A DNA stretch of 64,000 nucleotides from Citrus sinensis (taxonomy: Eukaryota > Streptophyta > Magnoliopsida > Sapindales > Rutaceae), in contig NC_068564.1 of the NCBI RefSeq assembly GCF_022201045.2, positions 620,001 through 684,000 of the forward strand. The letters run 5' to 3'. A program made the translations under genes and the position numbers. Every line of letters begins with the position of its first letter. Position 1 is the first letter of the stretch. Below are positions 22,245 to 35,985 of this stretch, piece after piece. The notes beneath the pieces were generated by a model, which worked only from the letters and a program-made list of their open reading frames with translations, did not search any database and was not told the DNA's origin.

Positions 22245-25200
22245 ATGCAGAACGCAATGAGCTCGACGTTTCAAGCACCACTCCAAGTTCCACTCTCACA
22301 ATCGGGCAATCTCCGCCGCCAGATCAAATTCAACGGCGTAAAACGGCGACCGATGGTGGCGGCGGCAAGTGTGAACGTGGAAGTGAACGATGCGGCGCGT
22401 GGGAGCGCGGGGGGGTTGGGGAGGAACAACAAGGAGGTGATGGAGGCGGAGAAGAAGTTACTCGTGGGGACGTACAATAGGGCACCAGTTGTGCTGGCGA
22501 GTGGTAAAGGATGTAAATTGTACGATGCTGAAGGGCGAGAGTATTTGGATTTGAGCTCGGGGATTGCTGTGAATGCGCTTGGACATGGGGATGCTGATTG
22601 GATCAAGGCTGTTGTTGATCAAGCTAATGTGTTGACTCATGTTAGCAATATGTATTATTCCATTCCTCAGGTTCATTACTTTTCTTCATTATGCTTTCCA
22701 TTAATTTATTTATAGAGGATGCGGAAGCATTGTGAGAATTGATTGAAGTTTAATATGACATTGAGTTCCAAGTAATTGCTGAAAGACATAAATTTGCTAG
22801 GACTCTTTCTATAAAGAGTTGTTTTTGAGCAACTCTTTGAATAGAGAGTTGTTTGTCCGGATTTTTATCGAAATGTGGAAGTTGGCACCTGATAAGTTTT
22901 GCATTCATGTAAATTTTGATGTATTATGGAATTTTTCGAGGGGTGATTGTTGATGGATATGTTAGGTATTGAGTATCTAGGAGAAATATATCTCAACATT
23001 GTCATAATGCTTTTGCCCTTTTTACTTGTAAATGGAAACCTGTAGAAATGGGAACATTAGGAGCTAAGAGGTCATGCTTATTGAAATTGATGGCAATTGG
23101 CAGTTGCGTGAAGCAGTAGTATTGCAGAAATAAGTTTTATGATTCTCATGTTGTGTATCTAGCTTACTGTATATTTAACCTTAACACTAATGGGTTTTGT
23201 TAAATTGGTTTAGTGGGTATTTTCTCGTCTAAAGATTGGTTATGTTGTTTCTTGTAGATAGAGCTTGCTAAGCGTTTGGTGGCTTGTTCTTTTGCTGATC
23301 GTGTGTTTTTCTCCAATACTGGAACGGAAGCAAATGAGGCTGCTATTAAATTTGCCAGAAAGTTCCAGAGACACTCAAATCCTGATTCCAAAGAGCCAGC
23401 CACAGAGTTCGTATCTTTCACCAATAGTTTCCATGGGAGGACCATGGGTGCTCTTGCTCTGACGAGCAAAGAGCACTATAGATCACCTTTTGAACCTGTC
23501 ATGCCTGGAGTCAATTTTGTGGAGTATGGAAATATAGAAGCCACCAGAAAATTGATTCAGCCTGGTAAAACTGCAGCAGTTTTTGTGGAACCCATCCAGG
23601 GTGAAGGAGGCATATACAGTGCAACTAAAGAATTTTTACAATTTTTACGTGATGCTTGTGATGATGCTGGGGCTCTCCTTGTCTTCGATGAGGTAATATG
23701 CCGTTGCCACTTTATAATTACATCTAAATTTACTGACTATATGTTAGAGTTTAAGGTTTATATCAAATTTTCAAAGCACAAATTGTTGTTTGTTTTCCAG
23801 AGATTACAATAACTGGTTAGTGCCTATTGTTTATTCACATGAACATGTGCCATCACCAGTTTTAAGTTTTTGCAAATTGAGTCCTATTAGTGGTAGCTGA
23901 TACTGTAAAATTGTAAACCTTGACTGATATGGCCTTTCTAATCCCCTTTTGTGACCAAGCCCTTAACCTTCGTGATTAAACTTGGGAATTTGGTCCTTTT
24001 TTTTGTGAAGAGAAAGTACACCTTTTATTACTCACGAAGAGAACAAATATCAACTGGAAATTCATCCAGCCATATATTAGAGTCTAATTTCCTTAGGGCT
24101 GATTTGGCCATAGAGTGAGAGATGATTTGAGTCCTATTCTCAAAACAGTTTCACCATTCCTTCAACTGGCATATTCTGTGCTATGATCATACTACATTTT
24201 CTAAGCATTTAGATTTGATATGGATCAGTTGAAATAGTGCTGATATATAAGGTACACTCCAACATGTGCATTCATTTTTGTGTAGGATGTTGATTATGAA
24301 ATACCCTGCAATATGGTAATAATCAGAAGTTGGCAGCTTATCAATCTGGTGGATAAACAAAACCATTTGTATGGTGCCATAGTTGGACAGAGAGGCAAAG
24401 TCCCTTGATCAAGGACTTTTTCCTCTTGTCCAGGTCTATTAAATTTAGAAGCAAATACCCCTGGTCTAGCAAATTCAACTTGAATTACTGTATTTTCCCT
24501 GATCATGCTTGGTTTGCAGTGTTAAAACTCAACTGATCATTCATTCGTTCCACTTCTTTGAATGAAGCTAGTACTTTACCATTCTTTTCCAATGGTTCAA
24601 CAGATTCAAGACATCACATAGTTTCCTTTTGCCTGATCCTACAAATAACTAAGACAAGTAATTTGTGAGGTGTCACTAATTTTTTTTTTATGCTAATCTT
24701 TGTTTCCATATTTCAAATTGCTTGCCACTGATAGCTTTTAGTTCTGAAGGTTTTGTTTTGGAATGTAGAAGATTTTAAAACTTTTGCATGCTTACCACAC
24801 TTGTATTACATATAAAGCCAGATAATTAGCCTTGTACTGCTTTCTGCAGTCAACTATTAGTAGTTTATGGTTCATTGTAGTCGGCATTTTGTCCTGGTGC
24901 AGGTTCAATGTGGTCTAGGCCGAACAGGATACCTTTGGGCTCATGAGCACTATGGTATCTTCCCAGATATAATGACACTTGCCAAACCTCTTGCCGGAGG
25001 CCTTCCTATTGGAGCTGCATTAGTAACTGAAAAAGTTGCATCTGCCATAAATTATGGTGACCATGGAAGCACTTTTGCCGGCAGTCCCCTTGTCTGCAAT
25101 GCTGCCATTGCTGTTCTAGATAAAATCTCCAATCCTGCTTTCTTGGCCAGTGTCTCCAAGAAAGGCCATTACTTCAAAGAAACTTTAAAGCAGAAACTGG

Positions 25201-25439
25201 CAAGAAATCCACATGTGAAAGATGTCCGTGGACTCGGGCTAATTATTGGAATTGAGTTCGACGTATCTGCCACGCCTGTGGTTGATGCATGTCGAGACTC
25301 TGGCCTTCTTGTACTCACTGCTGGTAAAGGGAATGTTGTGAGGCTAGTACCACCACTGATCATATCAGAGCAGGAGCTTGATCAAGCAGTTGAAATTTTA
25401 TGTAAAACCTTGCCGGTGCTGGACAGCAATTCAAACTAG
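22245..25439 (+). CDS. Acetylornithine aminotransferase, plastid/mitochondrial (465 aa)
   Basis: PLP-dependent class-III aminotransferase of arginine biosynthesis: converts N-acetylglutamate semialdehyde plus glutamate to N2-acetylornithine plus 2-oxoglutarate. Exons 22245-22670, 23258-23692, 24903-25439 join in frame. Residues 1 to about 55 are Ser/Arg-rich and act as a transit peptide. Hallmarks: [59 protein letters not shown] (crossing the second splice junction), and [14 protein letters not shown] with the PLP lysine at about residue 315. The C-terminal [13 protein letters not shown] is typical. Length agrees with plant ArgD (Arabidopsis WIN1, At1g80600). The second intron carries a small LINE tail on the opposite strand. 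No break seen. Confidence 0.95.
23997..24160 (-). mobile_element. 5'-truncated LINE tail in an intron
   Basis: On the minus strand the translation [18 protein letters not shown], then [13 protein letters not shown] and stop codons matches the end of the RNase H domain of plant LINE ORF2. About 25 bases later comes a run of eight A (T-run 23997-24004 on the plus strand), the usual 3' end of such insertions. Only the last ~45 codons are present. No target-site duplication recognised. Confidence 0.6.
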
Positions 25440-26713
25440 GAGGAACCTCATTCGAGCTTGGATGCAGTTGAAGGATTTAGCTTAAGTTAACAATTTATGC
25501 TGCAACCCTGGGTTGATGAAAACTGCTGTGACCTCACCTGAAGTTAAGTTGTGGTTGTTATCATCATTTATTGGGTAATATAATAAACCAGTTACTTATA
25601 TAATTTTTTTTGGGTTCTAAGTTCTAACACATGCTCAATTATCTTTCTAATTTAATCAAGGCCTTTTTTTTTTTTATGATGCTGAATAAAAAAAATCTCT
25701 CTTTCAAATAAAAAGGGACACGAGTTTTAATCTAGAATTGTTTTTTTTTTTTATATAAATAAATTCCTCACAAAAAAAAAAAAAAAACGGATTTCACTTT
25801 TGCAATACCATAACTACACAAATGCAATACAGTATAATATCTATAATATCTCTTATGTGGCACGCGATGTGTTTGTTATTATTGAAGAGGAGATTTTCTA
25901 TCTATCAAAATTATGGAGGAAGTATTGCAGTTACAAGCATATATGTAAAATAATATGCTTTTTTATATATAGAACGAGAGTCTTTCTCGAGTGGAGGCAT
26001 CTATATATATTTTTTAATTCGGATACGTTTTTAAAACGGGCGATTTAAAATAATTAAAAAAATATAAATTTTAATTCATTAAAAATTGAATTGTTATATC
26101 ATTTAGTTTATTAAAATCTTTATTTTTTATTTTTTAATAACATCTTCACTTTGTTCTGATTTTTTCCCACGCTAGAAAATGATATATGCGTGTGTTGCAG
26201 AAAAAGCTTTAGAACTGTTTCGATTTTTCTTGAATTTTTTTTTAATGATAAAACAATTATTACAATAACTGATATACCAGAAAAATAAAAGTAAAATGGA
26301 AAGGGTGGCATCTGATATGACACGGCTCACCGATATTGAGGCAAAGCTGGTTGGCGGGATCGAACCAGATGATGCCACCTGGCACATCGAACAACTCTCC
26401 AATATTTTTCAAACTTCACACTGCCACTACATGATGTATCACGAAAAGGAAACTCGTTGTCTGAAATCTTACACTAATCTCATTCCAACGCCTCCTACGC
26501 TAATATAAATCAATAACAGCTCCACCTGCCAAACGCCCGCTCTCGTCTCTCTCTCTCTCTCTGGTTCAATAAATAAATTTATTTATTTGTTTTTCAATTA
26601 TTTATAGATTTAATAGCACAGCAAGTATTCATTCGGAAGATTTCCGAATTTCGAATTTGGACGGTCCAGATTTATTGGCTCTCGATCAAACGTCATCGCC
26701 ATCGTTGTTTGCG
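25440..26713. other. Intergenic between aminotransferase and TPR genes
   Basis: The 3' UTR of the aminotransferase, then poly-T/poly-A rich spacer, then the TPR promoter. A GC-richer patch at 26296-26400 has open frames on both strands without a recognisable protein. The TPR leader carries a (CT)n tract at about 26547-26561. Confidence 0.5.
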
Positions 26714-28533
26714 ATGGCGTCCCCGGCAGCGCCGGCAAACAAGATTGAAAGGGCCCACCAGCTGTACCGAGACGGGCGTTACGAGGAGGCGTTAGGGTTC
26801 TACACGGAGGCGCTCTCTGTGGCCAAAATTAAACAGCAGAAGATCGCTTTGCATAGTAACAGAGCCGCCTGTTATTTGAAGCTCCACGATTTCAAAAAGG
26901 TTCATCTTCTCGTCTCTTTCGATGCTAATTTGAAGATATTTTGTTTTCCGCTATCAGTATTATTCTTTTTACTATTTCATTTGAAATTTAGAGTGGAAAA
27001 TTTTTGAATTTGAACTCAGATTAATGTGAATTATTTGAATACATATAAAATGTGAATTTGTTTTGACGATATGGATTTTTAGATACAAATTTGAAGATAG
27101 TTTAAATTGTTAATTTACATTTTTATGTTGGATTTTACTGAAATGTTTTCGTTGAAAACATAACGCGAATTCAATGAAATAGTGCATATAATTTATGCTG
27201 GAGGGAGATATGGGAAGTGAATGTTGAGAAATGTAATATTTTAAAACCAGAGAATTAATTAAAAATGAAAACAAAAAACAAGTCAGTCTGATTGTGAAAG
27301 AGTTTATCGATACTAAACATGTGGGTTTAGCTAGTGAGCTTCACCTTGCCTCCATGTGGTTTCGAAAGAGCTGCTCGGTGCTAAAGTATTATGAACCGTG
27401 GAACTCATTGTGTATATGAGCATTCCGAGCTCCATCTATTATGGTTTATTATTTCGCAAGGCACTAAAGAGTTTGGTGTAACTAATGAAATGACAGTGTG
27501 GTAAACATGAATTTGGATTACACCGGGAAGCTGGTTAAGTGTATTTTTACTTGTGGTTGTAGTTTTAGAATGTAGTTGCTTTTACACCTTTTCTTCCAAA
27601 ATTGATTTGTCCAGTGTCAATTGAAACTGTTACCTGCATCTCAGGCGGCAGAAGAGTGTACCTCGGTGCTTGAGCTTGATTACAATCACACTGGAGCACT
27701 GATGCTGCGGGCACAGACACTAGTCACTTTGAAGGAGTACAACTCGGCTCTCTTTGATGTCAACAGACTTATTGAGTTGAATCCATCTTCAGAAGTTTAT
27801 CAAAACCTTCAAGCTCGTTTGAAGACTCAATTGGTAGACCCTCATATTTCCATCCTGTTAAGATCTTTTCTCTCAATATCAAAATGGCTGATAGAAGAAA
27901 CATCTGGGAAAATTTATGGGAGGCTGTTATTTATTTATTCATTCATTTTTCAGTGTACAGAGGAATGAAAACTTATTTTAGTTGAGATTATCGTATATGT
28001 AAGTTTCTACTGTCAGTGACAAATTAATTCTTTCTTTTGCTCAAGGAAAGTCACTTGCTCCAATACCTGAATCCGAAGCCGAGTTCGAAGAAGAAGAAGA
28101 AGAAGAGGAAGAAGAGATAAATCAGGCAGGGCCATATGGAATTGAGGAAGAAGAGGGAAAAAGTGACGAAAAAGAAGATGCAGTTGCTCCAGTCATAAAA
28201 ATGGACAACAAAGGAGAGCCGGAAGTCAAAGCGCCTAAAACACCCGGCATCAATGGTAATTCCGAACCAGGAATAAAACAGAGAGCTGAGCCTAAAAGAA
28301 CCAATATAAATGAAGCAACTGCTCTAGACCATACTTCCAAGAAACCAACTGTACAAGATTCCAAAGGATGGCAAGCAATCCCAAAACCAAAGGGACATTC
28401 AACTCTGGACTATGCAAGGTGGGACAGAGTTGAAGACGACTCCAGCGAAGATGATGACGACAATGACGAGGAAGAGTCCCAGCCTCAGTACAGATTCCGT
28501 GTAAGAACTGTTGGTGTCAGACCAGTGAAGTGA
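26714..28533 (+). CDS. TPR protein with acidic C-terminal half (285 aa)
   Basis: Exons 26714-26899, 27645-27833, 28051-28533. Exon 3 must begin at 28051 (after AAGGAAAG) to keep the frame, giving TQL-SLAPIPESEAEFEE; the nearer AG at 28045 would break it. The start is the first ATG (ATGGCGTCCCC). Residues ~8-110 hold about three TPR motifs (RAHQLYRDGRYEEALGFYTE, LHSNRAACYLKLHDFKKAAE, LMLRAQTLVTLKEYNSALFD), a protein-docking fold often used for Hsp70/Hsp90 tails. A run of about ten Glu follows, then a Lys/Pro-rich linker, GWQAIPKPKGHSTLDYARWD and an Asp/Glu patch. The WDxxEDDSSEDDD end resembles tails of co-chaperone-type TPR proteins. No named family is claimed. Confidence 0.85.
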
Positions 28534-29620
28534 AATGGGAAAATGTAGAGAGTATAGATCAATGTGAATGGCAAAAGGCTCTGTTGGATAAATCATTTTG
28601 CAACTTTCATAGTCAAGAGCAAGTAACCATCTTTAACATGGAGTTGTCATATGTGGTCCGTTGGACGGTTACATGAACGATGTGAAGGATAAGCATATGC
28701 CATATAGATTCTGGTCTCTTTGTCTCAAGCAAGTTATGCTGTTTCTTTATGCCATCCCCTTTATCCTACAATTCAGTTGCTTTAAACCACTGAGAAGGTA
28801 TCAAGTGAAGGGTCTGCCTACAAACACATGAAACGTTATCAATGCACGGTCACCTCACCACCTCAGGCTTTGCAATTGGTGTATTTGGAGTGTAATAATG
28901 TTGCCTACTCCATCAAGTGACAGAGAATCACTAGGAACTGAAAATTTTGATTGAATGACTTGGGGGGGCAATGGGGTGGCAATTGTTGTATATAAGTTTT
29001 GAAGGCAGGTGTCTTATTTTCTTGCAACTTATTGCCAGTTAAACAACGGATTTTTATTGTTTTATTTATTAATTCATTTGTATGGTGTACCCCATAATGC
29101 AAAGGTTTTTTAAATACCTTTTGTTTTGTTTTTAACATTAGATTACGATTCTAAAATCAAGCCTCGAATTTAGAAGAATTGAACCCTTTATCACAGAATT
29201 GTGGATGTTTTGTAGTAATTATAATTTATTTATTTGATAAAATATAGGTATGTTATTATATGTACATATTTTATTTTACAGAATTTACATGGTAAGTCTA
29301 TTGGATGTTACAATTTAAATGGTAAGTTTTCTAATGTTACCTTTGTTGGATAATTATATTGAATTATCCATACACTACATCATTCAACCATATGTCAAAA
29401 AGCAAAAACAAAAACAAAAACAAAAAGAAAATCATAGAAACAAAAGCATGAAGGCAAAAGTATCATAGTTGGCATATTTCAATGACCTAGGGAGGAAGTG
29501 ATCAATCATTCATACTTCATTCATACATAAAACATAGGCCTGCGGCAGTGCGGCCTGACCTCACTCACTCAGCCCCTCTTCAGGCGGGCCTCCTAAATTA
29601 TCATCAAAACGGCGAAGTTT
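28534..29620. other. 3' flank of the TPR gene and spacer
   Basis: Presumed 3' UTR, then AT-rich spacer. An (AAAAC)n tract at about 29398-29426. No coding signal. Confidence 0.5.
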
Positions 29621-30392
29621 TCTCTCTTCAGTGCCAGTGGTAATGCTATGAACCCTAATTCTAAAATTTAAAATCCCCTCTCTTTCTCTTTCTCTTTCTC
29701 TCTCTCATTATAATCGCTTTAATTAATTCCAGTGGTTCCCTCAGTACTTTTGCAGGTTCAATTGCTTTAAATTATTGGAATATTGAGTCGCTCTGCTAAT
29801 TTTTTAAGGTAATTTTTCGGAATAAAATTCAGGCCTTTGATTTATATAATTCACTTGGCTAGAAAATTTCCTACATATTTTTTGGAGTTTTCCGAGTGTA
29901 GTTAGAATTTCTGTTCGATTTTTAAAATTGAAGCAGTTTTTGGGAAAGTAGCCAAATTTATGTGAATTATAAAACTAAGCTTTTGGATAAGTATGTATGT
30001 TAATGCCTGACATTTTTCCAGAATGTACTTTTGTGTTTCTGCTGGAGTGAAGTATGATGTTTGGATATAAAAGTTATGATTTTAAATGCTATTATTTTTA
30101 TTTTTTGCTACCCTATTGAATGATGTCAACTTTATATTGATTAAACTGCAATTGGTCATAGTTGTTATTCTACTGCAGCAAATGATTTTGTACCGAATGT
30201 CTTAAGGTTCAAATCCTGCTTGATTTTGATGCTTTGAAATTGTTATCATTAGTTTCTTTTAAAGCATGGTATCTTTAGCCTTTTGTCACTTATGCATCTT
30301 GGCGGTACATTGGCAGGAAGGCGATGCTGTCTGTCTGTCTGTCAGCCAGATAGACCATTGATATTAGTATTTGACGGAGCTGGTTGGCCAGA
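29621..30392 (+). other. Leader region of cyclin T with a probable 5' UTR intron
   Basis: A CT-rich leader at about 29675-29708 and a donor-like AAG-GTAATTTTT at about 29808 are followed by an AT-rich intron-like stretch and an acceptor-like TTGGCAG at about 30317, then about 75 bases to the start codon. A 5' UTR intron is inferred, not proven. A (CTGT)n stretch lies near 30327-30341. Confidence 0.5.
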
Positions 30393-33300
30393 ATGCAAAT
30401 GGCTAACTTGCTGCCTGGCGATTCCTCACATCATGGAATTTATAAAGGTGAGCCGTCTGAGTTTTCTCAGGATATGCCAAAGGATGGTGGCCGTTGGTAT
30501 TTCTCTAGAAAAGAACTTGAGGAAGATTCCCCATCTAGACGAGATGGCATTGACTTGAAAAGGGAGACTTATCTACGCAAGTCATACTGTACATTTCTGC
30601 AAGACTTGGGCATGAAACTTAAAGTGTGAGTCTATGCTTTTCAGTTGGATGTGTTTAATTTTTCTGCTCCTTATCTGATAAAATAATAATTACACTTTGA
30701 TGTGATACTATGAGATACAATTTGAGAGGATTTAGTTTGAACGTCAGGGAAGGTTTGACCCTTAAATCTTTTCTCGGGCTTATTTGCATATTGTTAGTTT
30801 GCTTACTACATCCTGCTCTCAACTTAAGAGTATTTGCTTTGGAAAAATATATTTATACTTATTTTGGTTTCTTAGAAGGATCATTCTTAAGGTAAGGATG
30901 GGAGTATTGTTGTTTCCCCACTGCATTGTGAGCTTATTGCTGCTCTTCTACCCGTACTGTATTATAGTGCTTTTTTGCACAGCTGTGCTTCCATTTTTTC
31001 TATTGAATTTGCAGTTTTTGATCACTAGATAGTTAATTTGAGTTCCTTAAATTGCAGACCCCAGATAACAATTGCTACGGCAATAATATTCTGTCACCGG
31101 TTCTACCTTCGTCAATCGCATACAAAGAATGATAGGAGGGTGAGTTATGCTTATCCACAACATTTTGAGTATTTATCTTTTCTTCTGGAGAAATATATTG
31201 TTATCACCTGGCAGCATTTATGGTTGAATATTTAATGTAATCTGTTAAAAAAATTTCTGATCACATCTGTAGTGTTATTAGTAGCATCATGTAATGTAAT
31301 TTCAGATCCTGATATGATCTAGAATAAAGACGCCAGAGCTGTTTTTGGTTTTAGGGTGCTCTGTAATGTGGAAGTTGCTCCAAACTTGCTTTTTGTATTT
31401 TGTTTTATTACAACATACTCACTTTGTATACCTTTTCAATATTGCTAATGGCTTAATACTGAAATATTGATGTCGTCCAACAGTTGGAAAAACTACCCCA
31501 TAACTGTTGTATTCCTTTATTCTACCTAGGAAATGATAAAATTGTTTTCCTTCATGAATATTGGGCCTTTCAGATATGTGATTTGGGTTGATCCACCTGA
31601 ATATTCAGGATGGTGAAGTTTTTGCTTAATAACAAGTGCAGATGTTAGCTGTGCATTTGGTATCCACAGCAGTTACCATAATTGGAGAGGTTATATGGTA
31701 TTATTTTAAGGTGGGAGGACATACTTGAGTGAATTTTAAGAATTTTGGAATGTTTCACTTTATATCAGGAATTCAGAATTGCGTTATTAAGAGTAGGGCT
31801 GGGCAAAGGTAGCCGAACCAATCCAAACTAATTCATTGGTTCAGTTTGGCTCTATAATGGTTCATTATCCATTTGGCTTTTATCAAACTGGTGTTTGCTT
31901 TCAGTTTTGAGTGTAATTCAAACTGATCTCTTACACTGAATTCTTTAAAATTTTAAATGATAGCAGTGCTGTTCTTTGAGCATATGTTTGGTACAGTTGC
32001 CTGCACATTATCAAAGCCCAACAAATTACATGTCCAAATATATAAGTTTAGTTCTTTTAGTATATGTTTTACATTCTAACTTCATCGCAACACCAATATC
32101 TTGAGCCTATCGTCTACCAGAAATTGCATGTCTTGATTCACGCTCTCCACTGTCAACAACACCAACAACCAAGACTGACTCAAAATGAGTGTGTGCCTGT
32201 GTTTTTTTTTTTTAATTAATCTTTTCAACTCACTTTTTTTCCCCTCTGATGTAAATCAGGGATTTTTGCCCCTCTCAGCAGCCACTGTTGACTGAGACTT
32301 ACCCATGATAATTTTTCCAACTTACCCTGAGATTATTATTATTATTTATTTATTTCGTCGGGGGTGGGTGGTGTGACGTTCTACATTTGGGTTTCTGGAG
32401 ATCCATACCTAATTCGCTACAATATGAGATTGTTTTTCTCCTTTGCCTTTTCGATCTCAAGAAACCCAAACCTAGACCTGCTTGTTTGACACCATTTCTT
32501 TAATTTTTGTTCTTTCTACTTTAAACTTTTATTAAAAATGTTTGATGTAATAAACACCCTGATCAATATATCTTAATTTGGGCTTTCTTTTGAGCCCCAA
32601 ACTAATCCAAACAGAGTAGTGTCTGTTTTGATTGGATCAGTTTCAAATTTTTATCTCTTTGGATGGCTTTAGTCAGACGCTAAACCATTGAATTTGGTTT
32701 AGTTGAAATTGAACTCAAACCAATGCAAACCAGACATGCCTACACCTGATTAAGCGCATCAGTTGCTATCCGAAAATTGGTTACACCACCGTAGTTTTAG
32801 ACATTGAGGTATCTCACCTTTTTCACTATTTCTGAGTTGGCCAAAGAGTTTCTAGTTCAGTATACTAATAGCTAGTGAACATTTAATTAGCTTCTACGCT
32901 CCTTACAATTAATTCCGGAAGGCACTATGCATTTAAATTTCCTATAAGTTGAAGGAATTTTACTAAATTTATGTCAAACCTCCTTTCCAAGAGCGACAAA
33001 AAAGGATAGCTCTGTGATTCTCTCTTCCATTCTTGCTATATGCTAGAGAGAAAGGTTGGTTTGGTTTTGTGTGGCTTCTACCAAGCGATTGAGAGGTGTG
33101 TTTCAGTTCCATCTGTCATAGACGTGCTTCATGTGGGTAACTCATCAAGCATGCATAAAATGTAATGGTTGAAAAGAACTGGAGCGGGAAAATAATAAAA
33201 TGACATAAATTTTGAGCATTAAAATTGGAAATTTCTTTACTTTTGTATTAAAAAGTACTAAATTTGTCAAATAATGACAGTGCCTGTTTTCGTTTAAATT

Positions 33301-35985
33301 ACTTTGCAGACCGTAGCTACAGTGTGTATGTTTCTTGCCGGGAAGGTTGAAGAGACTCCTCGTCCATTGAAAGATGTTATCATTGTTTCATATGAAATCA
33401 TTCATAAAAAGGATAAGGATCCTGATTCAATTTATAGAATCAAGCAAAAGGTATCATCTTTGATGAAGCTTTGTTTACTGTGGTATTTCTAGTTTCCCTG
33501 TGTGAGTTTTCTTTTTACTTCAACTTGTTAATTCATCATGATGCGTGCCTACTAACTTGGTCATTTTAATTTCCTTATTGTGAAATGCCAATTGGACATC
33601 CGTAATTTGATGCCAACTGGGTTAGACCATGCGCGGAAAAGCTTTCCCAAGTGTGCAATTGTCACATTAATTAACGGATAGCATAAATTGGCAATTATTT
33701 CTTTTATTTACATTTTGGGAAATACTTTGATATTCTAGATTGGATGTCAGATATAGCAAGTAGAGTTGTATTTCAGATTTATTGAGTAAAGTCGGGTTTT
33801 GAATGTTATCAGGTTTTGAATGTTATCACTGGCCTTTTTTGTCTGTTTTCAGTAGGCGTTTAATGTGTAGCTGGGACATACTTAAGTTTGCTCGGAATTG
33901 TCGTATTGTTTCTCTGTTTCTGGAATAAACACAAGAATTATTTGCTTTCCCATTAATCTCAAATTTGCCTATCTGTCCTGTTTTGGCTGTATTTATGAAA
34001 GAGGAAAAACGACTTATTGATGACTGTTCTGTCAAGTCCTTAGTGTTAAATCCTAGAGAATGTATGTCATATTGTTTTATTATGGAATTTATTTGTTTCC
34101 ATTTCAGCATTCAGCATATTTTTTCTAGCACAAGCATTATATTGATGGTCCAAGGATGTGTGATTCCTTGTCTCTTCTTTTCCTTCCAACCCTCTTCTTT
34201 TTTCCTTCAGTGTAAGCTTGTTTTTCTTCTCAGTTCTAGTCGGTTAATCAATTGATTGTATTGCATGCATTATGCAGGAGGTGTATGAACAACAGAAAGA
34301 GTTAATTTTACTTGGAGAGAGAGTTGTGCTTGCGACTCTTGCTTTTGACCTAAATGTACTGCATCCGTACAAACCCCTCGTTGAGGCAATAAAGAAATTT
34401 AAGGTTGCTCAGAATGCCCTTGCACAAGTTGCTTGGAATTTTGTCAATGATGGGTATGCTCAGTTGTTTTCTTGTATGTTGTGCATTCATGGCCTTTTCC
34501 TATTGTATCTTCTTGATTGGGGAATGTGTGCAGACTGCGGACCTCACTTTGCTTGCAGTTTAAGCCCCATCATGTTGCTGCGGGGGCTATTTTTCTTGCT
34601 GCGAAGTTCCTGAAAGTAAAGCTTCCATCAGATGGTGACAGGATGTGGTGGCAAGAGTTTGATGTCACCCCACGCCAATTGGAGGGTCGGTGTTCTCCCT
34701 TTTCTGCAGTTGTTAATATTGTCCCTTTTGTTCTTATAATTTATGTATTCTCATCTTACTGTTCTCTTGTTTAAAAAATAAATTAGAAACACAGATAATC
34801 CGATGGACCATGGTTTCTTCCTTTGCTTTTCCTTACGAATCAGTTTCATTCTTTTTATTATCATTATTATTGTCAGGATTGTTATAATGATTTTTCATTC
34901 TGTTGTTAATGTTAACAGTTAGTAGTGATGTTGAACCTTTTTGTCTTGCAGAGGTTAGCAATCAAATGTTGGAACTCTATGAACAAAACCGGGTGCAACC
35001 TTCACACGGTGATGTTGAAGGAAGTACTGGATCTGGAGGTACTCATCGGGCATCATCCAAAGCTCTATCAATCACTGAAGAATATCCGGCTGCAACGAGT
35101 AGTTATTCACAGGCTAGCGCTACTACGTCAAGACCTGGACCCTTAAAGCCTGTTTCAGTTAAAGCAGTGTCTGAGCAGCCGTTAGCTGATACTCATTGCG
35201 CACCTCCAAGAACTACCCAAAGTCAGCATAATGACTACAGGAGTGTAGAAATGGAAAATGCTTTAGATGACGATGCATATGCTGACTCCAATAAAGATGA
35301 TCTGTACTCTGAATCAGAGACATTGCCTTATCAAAACAAGGGCAAACTTCAGAGAGTATCGAGATTTGGGGCAGATGCACTGGGCGAAGAGGATCAAGGA
35401 AGGATTGTGGCGAGAAGAGAAGCAAGAGAAGTTGGGGAATCAAAGGACAAGCGTTTTGTCAGAAATCTGGAACATAGTGGAGGTACAGTTGGCCAGTCAC
35501 CCCAGGACACTATCAAGAAGCTTGACACAGACAAGCTAAAGGCAGCAGTAGAGAAACGCAGGCAGTCCCGTGTTGGCAGAACTCAAAAAACTGACCTGAT
35601 GGATGAGGATGATCTTATTGAGAGGGAAGTGGAAAATGGAATTGAACGAGAATATGAGAACTCAAATCATCAGAGGCATCTGGAGGATGCTGGAGATGTT
35701 CCGCGAGAAAGAAGGCGGCAGTCGTCACATGTATCAGATTTGGAGAATGTGGAAGAAGGGGAGGTGTCAGTGCCTGATGACCTTGGTCGGGGTTCTGATC
35801 CTCCCAAGCCAAGCAACCGCAAGCGGAAGGTGGGGAGCCCACCTGAGAGAGGACCAGAAGGGAGGCCACGGCAAAGTTATGGCCTTGGATCCCATCATCA
35901 TAATTATGATTATATAGATGATCGAAACAAGATGAGCCGTGTTGGTTGGGATCACAGAAGGCACATACCAGAAAATCATGTCTGA
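30393..35985 (+). CDS. Cyclin T (CYCT1 family), 605 aa
   Basis: Regulatory cyclin of the CDK9/CDKC (P-TEFb-like) kinase that phosphorylates the RNA polymerase II C-terminal domain in the nucleus. Exons 30393-30625, 31058-31139, 33310-33450, 34278-34453, 34534-34685, 34952-35985; all junctions keep frame. Translation start is 30393 or the in-frame ATG at 30399 (MANLLPGD). The double cyclin box covers roughly residues 30-270: [100 protein letters not shown]. The ~330-residue tail is Ser, acidic and Arg rich with [14 protein letters not shown], as in plant CYCT1;4/1;5, which carry a long C-terminal extension. Intron 2 (2.2 kb) holds a hAT-like element. It converges on CYP59. Confidence 0.93.
31794..32748. 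mobile_element. hAT-like non-autonomous element in cyclin T intron 2
   Basis: Left end TAGGGCTGGGCAAAGGTAG; right end (inverted) CAGGTGTAGGCATGTCTGGT. This is the TAGGG(G)TGGGCA end style common in plant hAT derivatives. Flanks ATTAAGAG (31786-31793) and ATTAAGCG (32749-32756) form an 8-bp duplication with one change, the hAT size. About 955 bp, with no transposase frame. Confidence 0.75.

Noticed and set aside
26296-26508. 70-codon frame upstream of the TPR gene
   Set aside because: No family similarity; open on both strands, likely promoter sequence with balanced composition.
26657-26713. Upstream extension of the TPR protein
   Set aside because: It would start at a TTG codon; the first ATG in frame is 26714 with good context.
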